Assembly (NCBI GenBank): GCA_965243285.1
Contig: OZ251537.1
Coordinates: 1,054,001 to 1,118,000, forward strand
DNA: 64,000 nt
Origin: JAHRAW01 sp965243285
Lineage (GTDB): Bacteria > Pseudomonadota > Gammaproteobacteria > Arenicellales > Poriferihabitantaceae
Direction: 5' to 3'
A program made the position numbers and the translations under genes. This document shows, one piece after another, positions 25,538-33,898 of this stretch; the first letter of the stretch is position 1; every line of letters begins with the position of its first letter. A model generated the notes under the pieces. It was not told the origin of the DNA and searched no databases. It worked only from the letters and a program-made list of their open reading frames with translations.

Positions 25538-26158
25538 ATGGGAGATTCTCACGCGGCCCGCGAATCGCCCAACCCCCACCCCGCCGCTGTCGCCGTGCTT
25601 AATATTTTGCCCGCTGACAACCCCCTCGCCGCCGCTTATGCCGTCGCCAGCAATGTGGCGGCCTTGCAACAGGCGGCGGCGGTGGTAGGGCAGATGAGCG
25701 CCGCCGCCTTCACGCATCGCGCCGCGACGGCGGATTCGGCCGGCGAACATTTCCGCCATGTCGTAGACCACTACCAGTTATTTTTAGACGGCTGGCGCAA
25801 TGGGTTAGTGGATTACGACAACCGCGCCCGCAACCCGCGCATCGCCACCGACCGCCACTACGCCGCCGCCCGCATGCACGCCCTGTGCGCCGGGTTAGCG
25901 GCGTTGGACGGGCAAGATTTGGGGCGGCCAGTGGCGGTGCGTTGCAATTTTGCCACCGCCACCGCCGGGCAACCTCGCCCGGCTTGCAGGCCCGCCATGC
26001 CATCCTGCCTGGGTCGGGAATTAGGGTTTTTGCACAGCCACAGCAGCCATCACTTCGCCTTCATCGCGCTAATTTTGCGCCAACAGGGGGTGGTAGTGGA
26101 TGCGGCATTCGGCGTCGCGCCAGCCACCCTCGCCCACCGCCAGTCCGCCGCCAAATAG
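25538..26158 (+). CDS. DinB-like protein
   Basis: About 206 residues from ATG 25538, with GAAGG just upstream; a TTG at 25526 would add four residues. The helical-bundle pattern HFRHVVDHYQLFLDGW near residue 70 and ELGFLHSHSSHHFAFIALIL near 165 supplies the three-histidine metal site expected of DinB/YfiT-like hydrolase or transferase folds. The substrate is unknown. The middle stretch is Ala-rich and low in recognisable conservation. It converges with livK, from which it is separated by about 220 bases containing a palindromic repeat and a terminator. Confidence 0.65.
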   Translation: MGDSHAARESPNPHPAAVAVLNILPADNPLAAAYAVASNVAALQQAAAVVGQMSAAAFTHRAATADSAGEHFRHVVDHYQLFLDGWRNGLVDYDNRARNPRIATDRHYAAARMHALCAGLAALDGQDLGRPVAVRCNFATATAGQPRPACRPAMPSCLGRELGFLHSHSSHHFAFIALILRQQGVVVDAAFGVAPATLAHRQSAAK

Positions 26159-26170
26159 CACCCTAATAAG

Positions 26171-26193
26171 GGGGATTTAGGTCTATAAATCCC
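26171..26193. repeat. Palindromic GGGATTTAGGTCTATAAATCCC repeat
   Basis: A short near-perfect palindrome between the DinB-like gene and livK. It matches the ends of the elements at 20207-20572 and 27913-27935, so it is probably a solo end or minimal form of that family. Confidence 0.6.
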
Positions 26194-26227
26194 AAAAAAA
26201 ACCCCCGGGGCTTGCGCCGCCGGGGGT
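26194..26227 (-). terminator. Rho-independent terminator of livK
   Basis: Read on the minus strand: the stem ACCCCCGG/CCGGGGGT with an 11-base loop is followed by a run of eight T. It lies about 150 bases after the livK stop. Confidence 0.85.
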
Positions 26228-26380
26228 ATCAAGGCGTCGATATTTCGGCGCGAAATCGGTATTTTCAGTGTTTCTGGTTAGAAAATCACGATTCCTAATC
26301 GAGGGACCAGAACGATGGCGAGGTCGAAGTCGATGACGACCCCAGACCGCATACCCTTAAAGCCAGCCCCCGCCGTCGTC

Positions 26381-27607
26381 TCAGCGGCGAATGCGAATGG
26401 TCTCGAATTTGCCGGCGCGCACTTCCATTTCTTTGTAAGCGCCGAGCACTTCGCCGACGGCGTTGAATTCCACATCGGTGGCGCCGACATAGTCCACAGC
26501 CCCGCCATCGGCCAGAATCTGCAGCCCTTTGGCCAGTTCGCCGACCGCGATTTTGGTGCCCGGGGCGTTGGCCACGGTCATCATTTGGGCTTGAATCGCG
26601 GCACGGTCGGCCGAGCCGGCGGCTTGCATGGCCAGGATGATCAAGGCGGCGGCGTCATAGGAACTGCCACGGAAGGGACCATCGCCATCGAAATCATGGC
26701 TCTGCGCGTAGTCGATGAATCCGGCCGCCGCTTTGCCGGTGTCGCCGGGCACGGTGCCGATGGCGCCGCTCAAGCCATCGCCGATGGCGTCGATTAAGGC
26801 TTGGCCGATCATGCCGTCAGCGAGGATAAAGTGGCCGAAGGCGTCTTGGTCGAGCGCGGCTTGGATGATGCCCTTGCCGCCTTGGTCGAGATAACCGAAC
26901 ACCGCCAAGTATTGCGCCCCGGCGGCCGCTAGCGCGCCGACTTCGGCCGAATAATCGGCTTTGCCGTCCTCATGCGCCACGCTGATGGGGATGGCGCCGC
27001 CCACGGCCGCAAAAGCGGTGGCGAAGGATTCGGATAACCCCTTGCCGTAATCGTTGTTGGTGAAGGTGACGGCGACTTTTTTGATGCCGCGATCTTTCAA
27101 CACCGCGGCCAATACCTCGCCCTGGCGGGCATCCGAAGGCGCGGTGCGGAAAAAGTAGCCGTTATCGTCGATGCTCGACAACGCCGGCGAGGTTGCCGAC
27201 GGCGACACAATGGGCACGCCGTTGGGGATGGCGACATTATTGGCGATGGCGGTGGTGACGCCGGAACAATCGGCGCCCATGATGGCGGCCACGCGCTCGG
27301 ATGAAACCAGGCGCTCGGCGGCGGCGGTGGCGGCGGCGGCATCCACGCAGGTGGAATCAGCGCGCACCGCGACCAACTTCGACCCGCCTAACAATAAGCC
27401 GGAGTCCGAGGCCTCTTGCATGGCTTGCTCGGCGCTGCGCGCCATGAGCGGGGTGAGGGATTCGATGGGGCCGGTGAAGCCCAAAATCACGCCGATTTTG
27501 ATGTCATCTTGCGCCAACACCGGGCCCGCCAATAGCGAGGTAAACACCGCGGCACGAGCAATTTTAGCGGCCGCGGCACAACGAGATACTTTGATATGGG
27601 TAAACAT
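26381..27607 (-). CDS. livK: ABC transporter periplasmic amino-acid-type binding protein, LivK-like
   Basis: 408 residues with a signal peptide cleaved near VLAQ-DD (about residue 32). Features of the type I periplasmic binding fold are IKIGVILGFTGPIESL, VAAIMGADCSGVTTAIAN, PIVSPSATSPAL, FFRTAPSDARQGEVLA and VAVTFTNNDYGKGLSESF. This family binds branched-chain amino acids, other amino acids or amides. It most likely serves the livGFHM products encoded 1 kb away on the other strand. It has its own terminator at 26194-26227. Confidence 0.88.
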   Translation of the reverse strand: MFTHIKVSRCAAAAKIARAAVFTSLLAGPVLAQDDIKIGVILGFTGPIESLTPLMARSAEQAMQEASDSGLLLGGSKLVAVRADSTCVDAAAATAAAERLVSSERVAAIMGADCSGVTTAIANNVAIPNGVPIVSPSATSPALSSIDDNGYFFRTAPSDARQGEVLAAVLKDRGIKKVAVTFTNNDYGKGLSESFATAFAAVGGAIPISVAHEDGKADYSAEVGALAAAGAQYLAVFGYLDQGGKGIIQAALDQDAFGHFILADGMIGQALIDAIGDGLSGAIGTVPGDTGKAAAGFIDYAQSHDFDGDGPFRGSSYDAAALIILAMQAAGSADRAAIQAQMMTVANAPGTKIAVGELAKGLQILADGGAVDYVGATDVEFNAVGEVLGAYKEMEVRAGKFETIRIRR

Positions 27608-27775
27608 GATTCAATTCTCTGAAGGTAAAGGGGGCTAACAGGCGCGAAGTATAGCCGTATTTTCGCCTTATCACGGGCCGGCGGATTTTCGGTCGGCCAG
27701 GCGGCAATAATTTATCCGGGCGCGGATGGCGGCGGGCAGGTTTATCCGCATGAGCGCGCGCACCATTGAATATAT

Positions 27776-27850
27776 GGGAGTTATATATCCAAAGCTGCAG
27801 TTCGATTAGCGTTTTTTGAGGTCAGCGGCTGATTTAGGTATATAACTCCC
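27776..27850. mobile_element. 75-bp element with inverted GGGAGTTATATA ends
   Basis: Starts GGGAGTTATATATCC and ends GGTATATAACTCCC. The reverse complement matches 20508-20572 across most of its length, including ATCAGCCGCTGACCT and AAAAAACGC. No coding capacity. It looks like a non-autonomous miniature element. Confidence 0.65.
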
Positions 27851-27912
27851 AAAGAAAAAGCCCAACAGCCAACAGCAACAGCAACAGCAACATCAAACCC
27901 AAACCCAGCCGT

Positions 27913-27935
27913 GCAGATTTAGGTCTATAAATCCC
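27913..27935. repeat. Solo end GCAGATTTAGGTCTATAAATCCC-type
   Basis: Matches the left end of the 20207 element in inverted orientation, including the outer CCCAGCCGT context. It sits between two miniature elements in the livK-usp gap. Confidence 0.6.
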
Positions 27936-27949
27936 GAATATATACATAT

Positions 27950-28093
27950 GGGGCTTATATACCTGTTGCCCCAAAAATAGAAAAACCGCTTGCATTACCT
28001 CAAAAACCCATAAAAACCCTAACAAAACAGACTTCACGCAACGCTATAAAATTAGCGTGAAATAAGGCTTGGGGCAACAAGTATATAATTCCC
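27950..28093 (+). mobile_element. 144-bp miniature inverted-repeat element, copy 1
   Basis: The ends are GGGGCTTATATAC plus CTGTTGCCCC on the left and the inverse of GGGAATTATATAC plus TTGTTGCCCC on the right. Inside are AAACCGCTTGCATTACC, a CCC-rich stretch and a hairpin TTCACGC/GCGTGAA. A second 144-base copy in inverted orientation lies at 30841-30984. No open frame of note; the 67-codon frame across it is not a convincing gene. The rest of the 27608-28199 gap shows AGCAAC runs and no gene. Confidence 0.8.
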
Positions 28094-28199
28094 ATACATA
28101 TATATGCGCGCAAACTGAAGCGGCGGGCGGGTGAGCGGGCGGATGATCGAGTCGCCAATCTATGGCCGGCGGTGCCGAGATTGACGCCGCCGCCTAAGT

Positions 28200-28421
28200 T
28201 TATCGGCCGTATTTTGCGCGTTTGGCGCGCGCCATCGCCACTAGATCCATGGCGCATTCATTGCATGCGTTTAGCAATCTCGCGCCGTCTAATTTCATCG
28301 CCGCCATGTGGGTTGCCGCTTTGGTGCTGCGCCGCCGCGCGGTGTTTTGCTCCGGGTTGGCTTTCGCCGCCGCGCTGTGTTCGTAGGTTCGGTTGCAGAT
28401 TCCGCAAGATTCAGTCGTCAT
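28200..28421 (-). CDS. Small zinc-ribbon-like protein
   Basis: 73 residues from an ATG at 28421, with AGAGG about eight bases upstream. Two Cys pairs, CGIC at residues 6-9 and CNEC in the second half, frame a basic, Ala-rich middle. Paired CxxC motifs suggest zinc binding, as in small zinc ribbons; no family is recognised and no function is claimed. The good ribosome binding site and the conserved-looking ends favour a real gene. Confidence 0.5.
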   Translation of the reverse strand: MTTESCGICNRTYEHSAAAKANPEQNTARRRSTKAATHMAAMKLDGARLLNACNECAMDLVAMARAKRAKYGR

Positions 28422-28532
28422 TTTTGAGCCTCTTCGAGTTTGTGGAGTTTCAATTATTACACCTATAGGTTGATGTATATGCTCACGGCCAATTCCTTAT
28501 TGAGCTTTATTTGCCGCCCAAATCGGCGGGTT

Positions 28533-28562
28533 TTGCTTTTCGGCGGGTTTGGTCACTATAAT
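28533..28562 (+). promoter_or_regulatory. Sigma70-like promoter upstream of usp
   Basis: TTGCTT at 28533 and TATAAT at 28557 with an 18-base spacer, about 95 bases before the usp start. Confidence 0.5.
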
Positions 28563-28655
28563 GCCGCCCGTGGTATTTTCATTTTATCGAGGTCAGTCGC
28601 GCCCATCGGGCCGCCGCCCCCACAACCCATGCGACATCAATAACGAGGTATGCCC

Positions 28656-29090
28656 ATGACTAACACCATACTGGTCGGGATAGACGGCAGCGCGCCCGGC
28701 AAACGCGCCGCGGAATTCGCCGCTGCCATGGCGAGCGCCCAAGACGCGACGCTGCTGGTCGTGTATGTGATTCAATGGTCGCCGTACACCTTCAACACGC
28801 CGCAGGAGAACGAAACCCGCCACCGCCGCCGCGAGGAGGAAATCGAGATGGCGCGGGCGCGCGTGTTGCAGCCCTTGTTGGATTCCCTGGCGCACGCCAA
28901 ATGCAAGGCCGAGGGCATAGTGCGGCACGGCAGTCCGGCCGATATCTTGAATCAAGTGGCGCAAGACAACAAAGTGTCGCAAATTTTCATCGGTCGCACT
29001 GGCGATTCCGGTTTGAAAAACCTGCTGTTCGGCAGCGTGGCCGGCAATTTGGTGCAGACCACTTCGGTGCCGGTCACCATCATCCCCTAA
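28656..29090 (+). CDS. Universal stress protein (UspA family)
   Basis: About 144 residues from ATG 28656, with GAGG seven bases upstream; a second ATG at 28650 overlaps the leader. Family features are TILVGIDGSAPGKRAAEFA at the N-terminus and the nucleotide-binding end IGRTGDSGLKNLLFGSVA (G-x2-G-x9-G-S pattern) before VPVTII. Usp proteins are found in several taurine and TRAP/symporter gene clusters, so the symporter next to it is suggestive. It shares the leader TAACGAGGTATGC with that symporter. Confidence 0.9.
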   Translation: MTNTILVGIDGSAPGKRAAEFAAAMASAQDATLLVVYVIQWSPYTFNTPQENETRHRRREEEIEMARARVLQPLLDSLAHAKCKAEGIVRHGSPADILNQVAQDNKVSQIFIGRTGDSGLKNLLFGSVAGNLVQTTSVPVTIIP

Positions 29091-29225
29091 CGGGTGCTTT
29101 TAGGAGGATTATCGACGATTCATCGACGATTGTGACGATTGTGACGATTTTATCGGTCATCCCATCGCCGCCCACCGGCGAGCCAAAGCATGGCGTCTCC
29201 CATCATCACTAACGAGGTATGCAGC

Positions 29226-30770
29226 ATGTATAAAAAATCGTTGCGCAATATTGCGCTGGGCTTAATCGGTTTTCTCATCACCGCCACCGCGCATGCGCAA
29301 GGCGGCTCCAACCCGCTGGCGTGGTTTGACGGCATCGACACCGCCGTAAACGACATGACGGCGCCCATCGCCGCCGTCTTCGGCCAAATCGTGTTCTTCA
29401 AAATCCCCATGTTCGGTGCGCAATTGCCGGTGGTGGTTTTATGGCTGGTTATCGGCGCGGTGTTTTTCACCTTTTATATGGGTTTCATCAACCTGCGCGG
29501 CTTCAAACACGCCATCGAACTGGTGCGCGGCGATTATTCCGACCCCAAAAGTCAGGGCGAGGTGTCGCACTTCCAAGCGTTAGCCACGGCGGTGTCGGGC
29601 ACGGTCGGCATCGGCAATATCGGCGGCGTGGCGGTGGCGGTGGCCATCGGCGGCGCCGGGGCCACTTTTTGGCTGATAGTGGCTGGGTTTTTGGGCATGT
29701 CCACCAAATTCGTCGAGTGCACATTGGGCGTTAAATATCGCGAGCAATTCCCCGATGGACATGTGTCCGGCGGCCCGATGTACTACCTGCGCAAGGGCTT
29801 CGCCGACCGCGGCATGCACGGTTTCGGGCGCTTTATGGGCGCGTTTTACGCCCTCGGCATCTTCATCGGCGCGTTGGGCATCGGCAATATGTTCCAGTCC
29901 AACCAAGCCTATGTGCAGCTCAACCATGTGGCCGGCGGCGGGTTAGACGGGCTCGGCTGGCTGGTCGGCCTGATCATGGCGGCGGTGGTCTTTATGGTCA
30001 TCATCGGCGGCATCAAATCCATCGCCCGGGTGACCGAAAAAATCGTGCCATTTATGGCGATTTTCTACTGCCTGTTCGCCCTGGTGGTGATTTTGCTCAA
30101 CAGCGCCGTGCTGCCGCAGGCGATTAGTAATATCTTTGTCGGCGCGTTTACCGGCGAAGGCGTGGCCGGCGGCGCTATCGGCGTGTTGGTCATCGGCTTC
30201 CAGCGGGCGGTGTTTTCCAACGAGGCCGGCATCGGCTCGGCTTCCATCGCCCACGCCGCCGTGCGCACCAAAGAGCCGGTGACCGAGGGCATCGTCTCGC
30301 TGTTAGAGCCGTTTATCGACACCATCGTGATATGTACCATCACTGCCTTGGTCATCGGTACCGCTCAAGTAGCCGACCCGAATTTTGCCGGCGATGCGCA
30401 AGGCGTGGCCATGACATCGGCGGCCTTTGAACGCGAATTCACCTGGTTCCCGATTCCGCTGGCCATCGCCGCCGTGTTGTTCGCCTTCTCGACCATGATC
30501 GCATGGTCTTATTACGGCCTCAAAGGGTGGACCTATTTGTTCGGCGAAAGCACATTCAGCCAGACCAACTACAAAGTGTTGTTCTGCGCCTTCGTGGTGT
30601 TGGGTTGCGTGGTGCAGCTGGGGCCGATTCTCGATATTTCGGACGCGCTGGTGTTCTTGATTTGCGTGCCCAATATCCTCGGCTTGTATTTCCTCGCGCC
30701 GATAGTGAAAAGAGAGATGAACGCGTATTTCGCGCGCATCGAAAGCGGCGAGATCAAAAAATTCAAGTGA
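29226..30770 (+). CDS. Sodium:alanine (AGCS family) symporter
   Basis: 514 residues from ATG 29226, chosen because GAGG lies nine bases upstream; an earlier ATG at 29190 is in frame. AGCS hallmarks include FKHAIELVRGDYSDP, ATAVSGTVGIGNIGGVAVAV, GPMYYLRKGF, and FQRAVFSNEAGIGSASIAHA in the substrate and sodium-binding region, with about ten membrane helices. The N-terminus has a signal-like helix ending AHAQGG. Members import alanine or glycine with Na+. Together with ald in this region, alanine uptake and oxidation is a plausible role. A strong terminator follows at once. Confidence 0.92.
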   Translation: MYKKSLRNIALGLIGFLITATAHAQGGSNPLAWFDGIDTAVNDMTAPIAAVFGQIVFFKIPMFGAQLPVVVLWLVIGAVFFTFYMGFINLRGFKHAIELVRGDYSDPKSQGEVSHFQALATAVSGTVGIGNIGGVAVAVAIGGAGATFWLIVAGFLGMSTKFVECTLGVKYREQFPDGHVSGGPMYYLRKGFADRGMHGFGRFMGAFYALGIFIGALGIGNMFQSNQAYVQLNHVAGGGLDGLGWLVGLIMAAVVFMVIIGGIKSIARVTEKIVPFMAIFYCLFALVVILLNSAVLPQAISNIFVGAFTGEGVAGGAIGVLVIGFQRAVFSNEAGIGSASIAHAAVRTKEPVTEGIVSLLEPFIDTIVICTITALVIGTAQVADPNFAGDAQGVAMTSAAFEREFTWFPIPLAIAAVLFAFSTMIAWSYYGLKGWTYLFGESTFSQTNYKVLFCAFVVLGCVVQLGPILDISDALVFLICVPNILGLYFLAPIVKREMNAYFARIESGEIKKFK

Positions 30771-30804
30771 TTCTCGCCTAACCGCCGTTTCGCGGCGCAA
30801 TGAG

Positions 30805-30840
30805 AAGCCGCCCCTTTTTCGAGGGGGGCGGCTTTTTTTT
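30805..30840 (+). terminator. Rho-independent terminator of the alanine symporter gene
   Basis: Ten-base stem AAGCCGCCCC/GGGGCGGCTT followed by a run of T ending at 30840, directly abutting the 144-base element copy 2. Confidence 0.93.
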
Positions 30841-30984
30841 GGGAATTATATACTTAGTTGACCCAGTCCTTATTTCACGCCGATTTTATAGTGTGGCGTG
30901 AAGTATGCTTAGGTTAGGGTTTTTATGGGGTTTTTGGGGTAATGCAAGCGGTTTTTTTGTTGGGGCAACAACCATATAATTCCC
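30841..30984 (-). mobile_element. 144-bp miniature inverted-repeat element, copy 2
   Basis: Same length and same internal blocks as copy 1 at 27950, but inverted. The ends are GGGAATTATATAC on the left and ATATAATTCCC on the right. The internal hairpin is TTCACGCC/GGCGTGAA. It begins at the last T of the symporter terminator, so it may have inserted there. Confidence 0.8.
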
Positions 30985-31014
30985 TTTTTTTGGCGTCGCG
31001 GCGGGTGACGGTGG

Positions 31015-31048
31015 CGCCGACGACGCCGACTCCGACTCCGACTCCGAC
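31015..31048. repeat. GACTCC hexamer microsatellite
   Basis: A short run of GACGCC and GACTCC hexamers right after the lrp stop; no other content. Confidence 0.6.
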
Positions 31049-31540
31049 CTAGGGCCCCCCGCCTTCGAGCACCGGCAGGGCGGTGGTGTATTTCATCTGC
31101 TCCATAGCGAACATGGAAGTTACATCGGAGAGCTCGATGCGGCCGATGATGGTCTTGTAGATGCGGTCGAAGGCGGCGATATCCGGCACCACCACGCGCA
31201 GCAAATAATCCACCGTGCCGCTCATGCGGTAGATTTCCATAATCTCCGGGATGGTGTGCATCTCGCGGGCGAATTTCTTGCTCCACTCGATGTTGTGCTG
31301 GTCGGTGCGGATGGCGATGAACACGGTGACGCCGGCATTCACCTTGGCCGCGTCCAACAGCGCCACGCGGGCGCGGATGATGCCATTTTCCTCCATACGC
31401 TGAATGCGCTTCCAGCATGGAGTGGGCGAGAGGTGCACCTTTTGCGCAATATCCTTGATGGTCATGTCGGTATCGCGTTGCAAATGGTGCAAGATTCTTC
31501 TATCAGTCATGTCGATAGAACTATTTTCTTTGTTTTTCAT
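31049..31540 (-). CDS. Lrp/AsnC-family transcriptional regulator
   Basis: 163 residues. The N-terminal winged-helix domain contains DRRILHHLQRDTDMTIKDIA and VHLSPTPCWKRIQRMEENGI. The C-terminal RAM domain contains MHTIPEIMEIYRMSGTVDYL and RVVVPDIAAFDRIYKTI, which bind amino acids and drive oligomerisation. It is divergent from cysI with a roughly 200-base gap that contains a 21-base C run. It could control cysI, the alanine symporter or itself; none of these can be decided from sequence. Confidence 0.93.
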   Translation of the reverse strand: MKNKENSSIDMTDRRILHHLQRDTDMTIKDIAQKVHLSPTPCWKRIQRMEENGIIRARVALLDAAKVNAGVTVFIAIRTDQHNIEWSKKFAREMHTIPEIMEIYRMSGTVDYLLRVVVPDIAAFDRIYKTIIGRIELSDVTSMFAMEQMKYTTALPVLEGGGP

Positions 31541-31685
31541 ATTTTAGATAAAATAACCTCTTTATTTGGGTGGATAGGTGGAAATATAGCATTATATTCT
31601 ATTTTTAGTGGAAAATGGCATTAATTTATATACAATCGACCAGCAAACCCGCCGCATCGCCGGCTTGACCGCCAAGCGGCCATTT

Positions 31686-31706
31686 CCCCCCCCCCCCCCC
31701 CCCCCC
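31686..31706. repeat. Homopolymeric run of 21 C
   Basis: Located 39 bases before the cysI start in the lrp-cysI divergent region. Such runs are prone to slippage and could change promoter or leader spacing. The exact length may be uncertain in raw data. Confidence 0.85.
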
Positions 31707-31745
31707 ATCGCCCCCCTCACCGATTGAACACCGAGTGCCCACGCC

Positions 31746-33482
31746 ATGCACACTTATGACGCAAACGGCAGCGCCCAACTGCAGCAACGCGCCCGCCAAT
31801 TCAAACACCAAGTGCGGCGCTTTCACGACGGTGAGTTAGAGGCTGACAAATTTCAGCAGTTGCGGCTACGAAACGGGCTGTATAAAGAACTGCACGCCCA
31901 CATGTTGCGGGTGGCGATTCCCTATGGCGTGCTAAACAGCGCCCAACTGGCAAAACTGGCGGATATTTCGCGGCGCTTCGACCGCGGCTATGGGCACTTC
32001 ACCACGCGCCAGAATATTCAATTTAATTGGCCGCAACTGGAGGAGGTGCCGGACATTTTGCTGGCATTGGCCGAGGTGGGCATGCACGCCATCCAAACCA
32101 GCGGCAGTTGCATGCGCAACATCACCTGCGACCACCTGGCTGGGGTCGCGGTGGATGAAATCGAGGACCCGCGCCCATGGTGCGAATTAATCCGCCAGTG
32201 GTCGACCCTGCACCCCGAATTCAACTGGCTGCCGCGCAAGTTCAAAATCGCCGTAACCGGCGCCGAAAACGACCGCGCCGCGATTCAGCTACACGACATC
32301 GGCCTGCGGCTGTTTCATGATGATGGCGGCCAAACCCGCATCTGCGTCTATGTCGGCGGCGGCATGGGGCGCACCCCGGTCATCGGCAAAATCATCCATA
32401 AGGACTTGCCGCAAGCGGATTTGCTGGCCTACCTGCAAGCCATTCTGCGGGTCTATAACCAATACGGCCGCCGCGACCATCGCTATCGCTCACGCATCAA
32501 AATTCTGGTGAATGACCTCGGCCTCGAGGTCTTTCGCGCGCGCGTTGAAAAAGAATGGCGCGCTGCCGCCGCTGCCGCCCCGAGCGTGAGCGCGGCCGAA
32601 ATCGCCCAAGCGCGGGCCTGCTTTGCGCCGCCTGGCTTTGCGCCGCCTGGCTTTGCACCGCCTGGCGATGCATCGGGCGAGGCCGAAGCTACGGCCGATG
32701 TACCAGCCGGTGTCGGCGATGTCATTCCGGTCGCCAACCCGCGATTTTTGCGCTGGCGGCAACACAACACCCTCGCCCACCGCGATAAAAACCGCCGCAT
32801 CGTTTATGTCTCGCTGAAAGCGCCGGGGCAACCGCCGGGCGACATCGATGCCGCGCAAATGGAGGGCTTGGCGGCGCTGGCGCGCGCCTACAGCGCCGAC
32901 GAACTGCGCGTAAGCCATGAGCAAAATCTGCTGCTGCCCTATGTGCGGCGCGAGCAGTTGTTTGCGGTGTGGCGCGAGTTGGAGCGCTTGGGGCTGGCCA
33001 CCGCCAACATCGGCACCCTCACCGACATGATTTGCTGCCCCGGGCTGGACTACTGCGCCCTCGCCAACGCCGGCACCGTGCCCATCGCCGAGCAAATCAA
33101 CGCGCGGCTGGCGGCGCTGGATAGGCTGTATCACATCGGCGAAGTCAAACTCAAAATGTCCGGCTGCATGAATGCCTGCGGCCACCACCACGCCGGCCAC
33201 ATCGGCATTCTTGGGGTCGATAAAAAGGGCAGCGAGTGGTATCAAATCACCCTCGGCGGCAGCGCCGAAAACCACACCCGGTTAGGCGCCCGCCTAGGCC
33301 CGGCCGTGCCTCGCGCGCAAGTCGCGGCCAGCATCGACCGCATTCTGCAAACCTACCTAGACCTGCGGCGGAATAAGGAAACCTTTCTAGAGGCGGTGAT
33401 TCGCCTCGGCATCGAGCCCTTTCGCGTCAGCGTATATGAAGAAAATCAGGCCAAAGCGGGGGAGCAGCACCTGGCGGCATGA
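31746..33482 (+). CDS. cysI: Sulfite reductase (assimilatory hemoprotein type) with a FAPPG-repeat insert
   Basis: 578 residues. The siroheme-[4Fe-4S] cysteines are C431 and C437 (CPGLDYC) and C474 and C478 (SGCMNACGHHH). The N-terminal part has FDRGYGHFTTRQNIQFNW and TSGSCMRNITCDHLAGVA, normal for the nitrite/sulfite reductase family. Around residues 290-320 a Pro/Ala/Gly-rich insert contains three copies of FAPPG (15-base direct repeats at about 32620-32665), probably a linker between the two homologous halves. The enzyme reduces sulfite to sulfide; a nitrite reductase role is less likely given the DUF934 gene downstream. Sulfite released by Xsc is a possible source. Confidence 0.88.
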   Translation: MHTYDANGSAQLQQRARQFKHQVRRFHDGELEADKFQQLRLRNGLYKELHAHMLRVAIPYGVLNSAQLAKLADISRRFDRGYGHFTTRQNIQFNWPQLEEVPDILLALAEVGMHAIQTSGSCMRNITCDHLAGVAVDEIEDPRPWCELIRQWSTLHPEFNWLPRKFKIAVTGAENDRAAIQLHDIGLRLFHDDGGQTRICVYVGGGMGRTPVIGKIIHKDLPQADLLAYLQAILRVYNQYGRRDHRYRSRIKILVNDLGLEVFRARVEKEWRAAAAAAPSVSAAEIAQARACFAPPGFAPPGFAPPGDASGEAEATADVPAGVGDVIPVANPRFLRWRQHNTLAHRDKNRRIVYVSLKAPGQPPGDIDAAQMEGLAALARAYSADELRVSHEQNLLLPYVRREQLFAVWRELERLGLATANIGTLTDMICCPGLDYCALANAGTVPIAEQINARLAALDRLYHIGEVKLKMSGCMNACGHHHAGHIGILGVDKKGSEWYQITLGGSAENHTRLGARLGPAVPRAQVAASIDRILQTYLDLRRNKETFLEAVIRLGIEPFRVSVYEENQAKAGEQHLAA

Positions 33483-33526
33483 GGGGAGCCAAAACTGGGA
33501 GGAAAACCGGCCAGTTTTGACTCCCC
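33483..33526 (+). terminator. Long hairpin directly after cysI
   Basis: Arms GGGGAGCCAAAACTGG and CCAGTTTTGACTCCCC pair over 16 bases with one mismatch around a 12-base loop. No T run follows, so it may protect RNA or attenuate rather than terminate. Confidence 0.55.
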
Positions 33527-33560
33527 CTGAAAAAGTATGTCCGAGCAGATTTAAACGAGG

Positions 33561-33853
33561 ATGTATTGGAGAAAGAATAAGGAGTCATTGGATAGATATT
33601 TTGTCGCGGCGGATTATGGATGGGGCGACGTTTTTTATGTTTTTGTCGGCCGGGCGCCTGCATGGGCGCAAGTTACGGCCTTTGGGTTGATGCTGAAAAC
33701 CTGCGGGCGGCTGGTCAACAGCGCGGCCGCGGTGATGTTCGCAAAAATGTCGGCAGCGTTAGGCATGATGTTTTTTTGCGCTACAAGGGCATGTTTGGCG
33801 GCGCCATTTTTCTAATCATTGCGGCCGTGTTGATGTTTCGCGCGTTGTTATGA
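33561..33853 (+). pseudogene. Possible small membrane protein with a frameshift
   Basis: The first frame gives AFGLMLKTCGRLVNSAAAVM and then a stop at 33815. The next frame continues KNVGSVRHDVFLRYKG and a membrane helix FLIIAAVLMFRALL ending at 33853. Restoring one A in the five-A run near 33744 joins them into a compact protein resembling the layout of DUF2970-type proteins, which often sit near sulfite reductase and DUF934 genes. That match is weak. Either frame alone could be noise. Confidence 0.3.
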
Positions 33854-33898
33854 AGCGCGGATTCGCCCGGCCACACCACCCCCTAAGCGAGCGAAGCT

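Noticed and set aside
27834..28037. 67-codon membrane-like minus frame
   Set aside because: It spans two miniature elements and AGCAAC runs; its hydrophobic stretch is a translation of repeats.
28094..30840. Composite transposon carrying usp and the alanine symporter
   Set aside because: The two flanking 144-bp elements have no transposase and the enclosed genes have host-like composition; kept only as a question in the findings.
32490..33275. 261-residue minus-strand frame opposite sulfite reductase
   Set aside because: The plus frame carries all siroheme and iron-sulfur cysteines; the antisense frame has no recognisable features.
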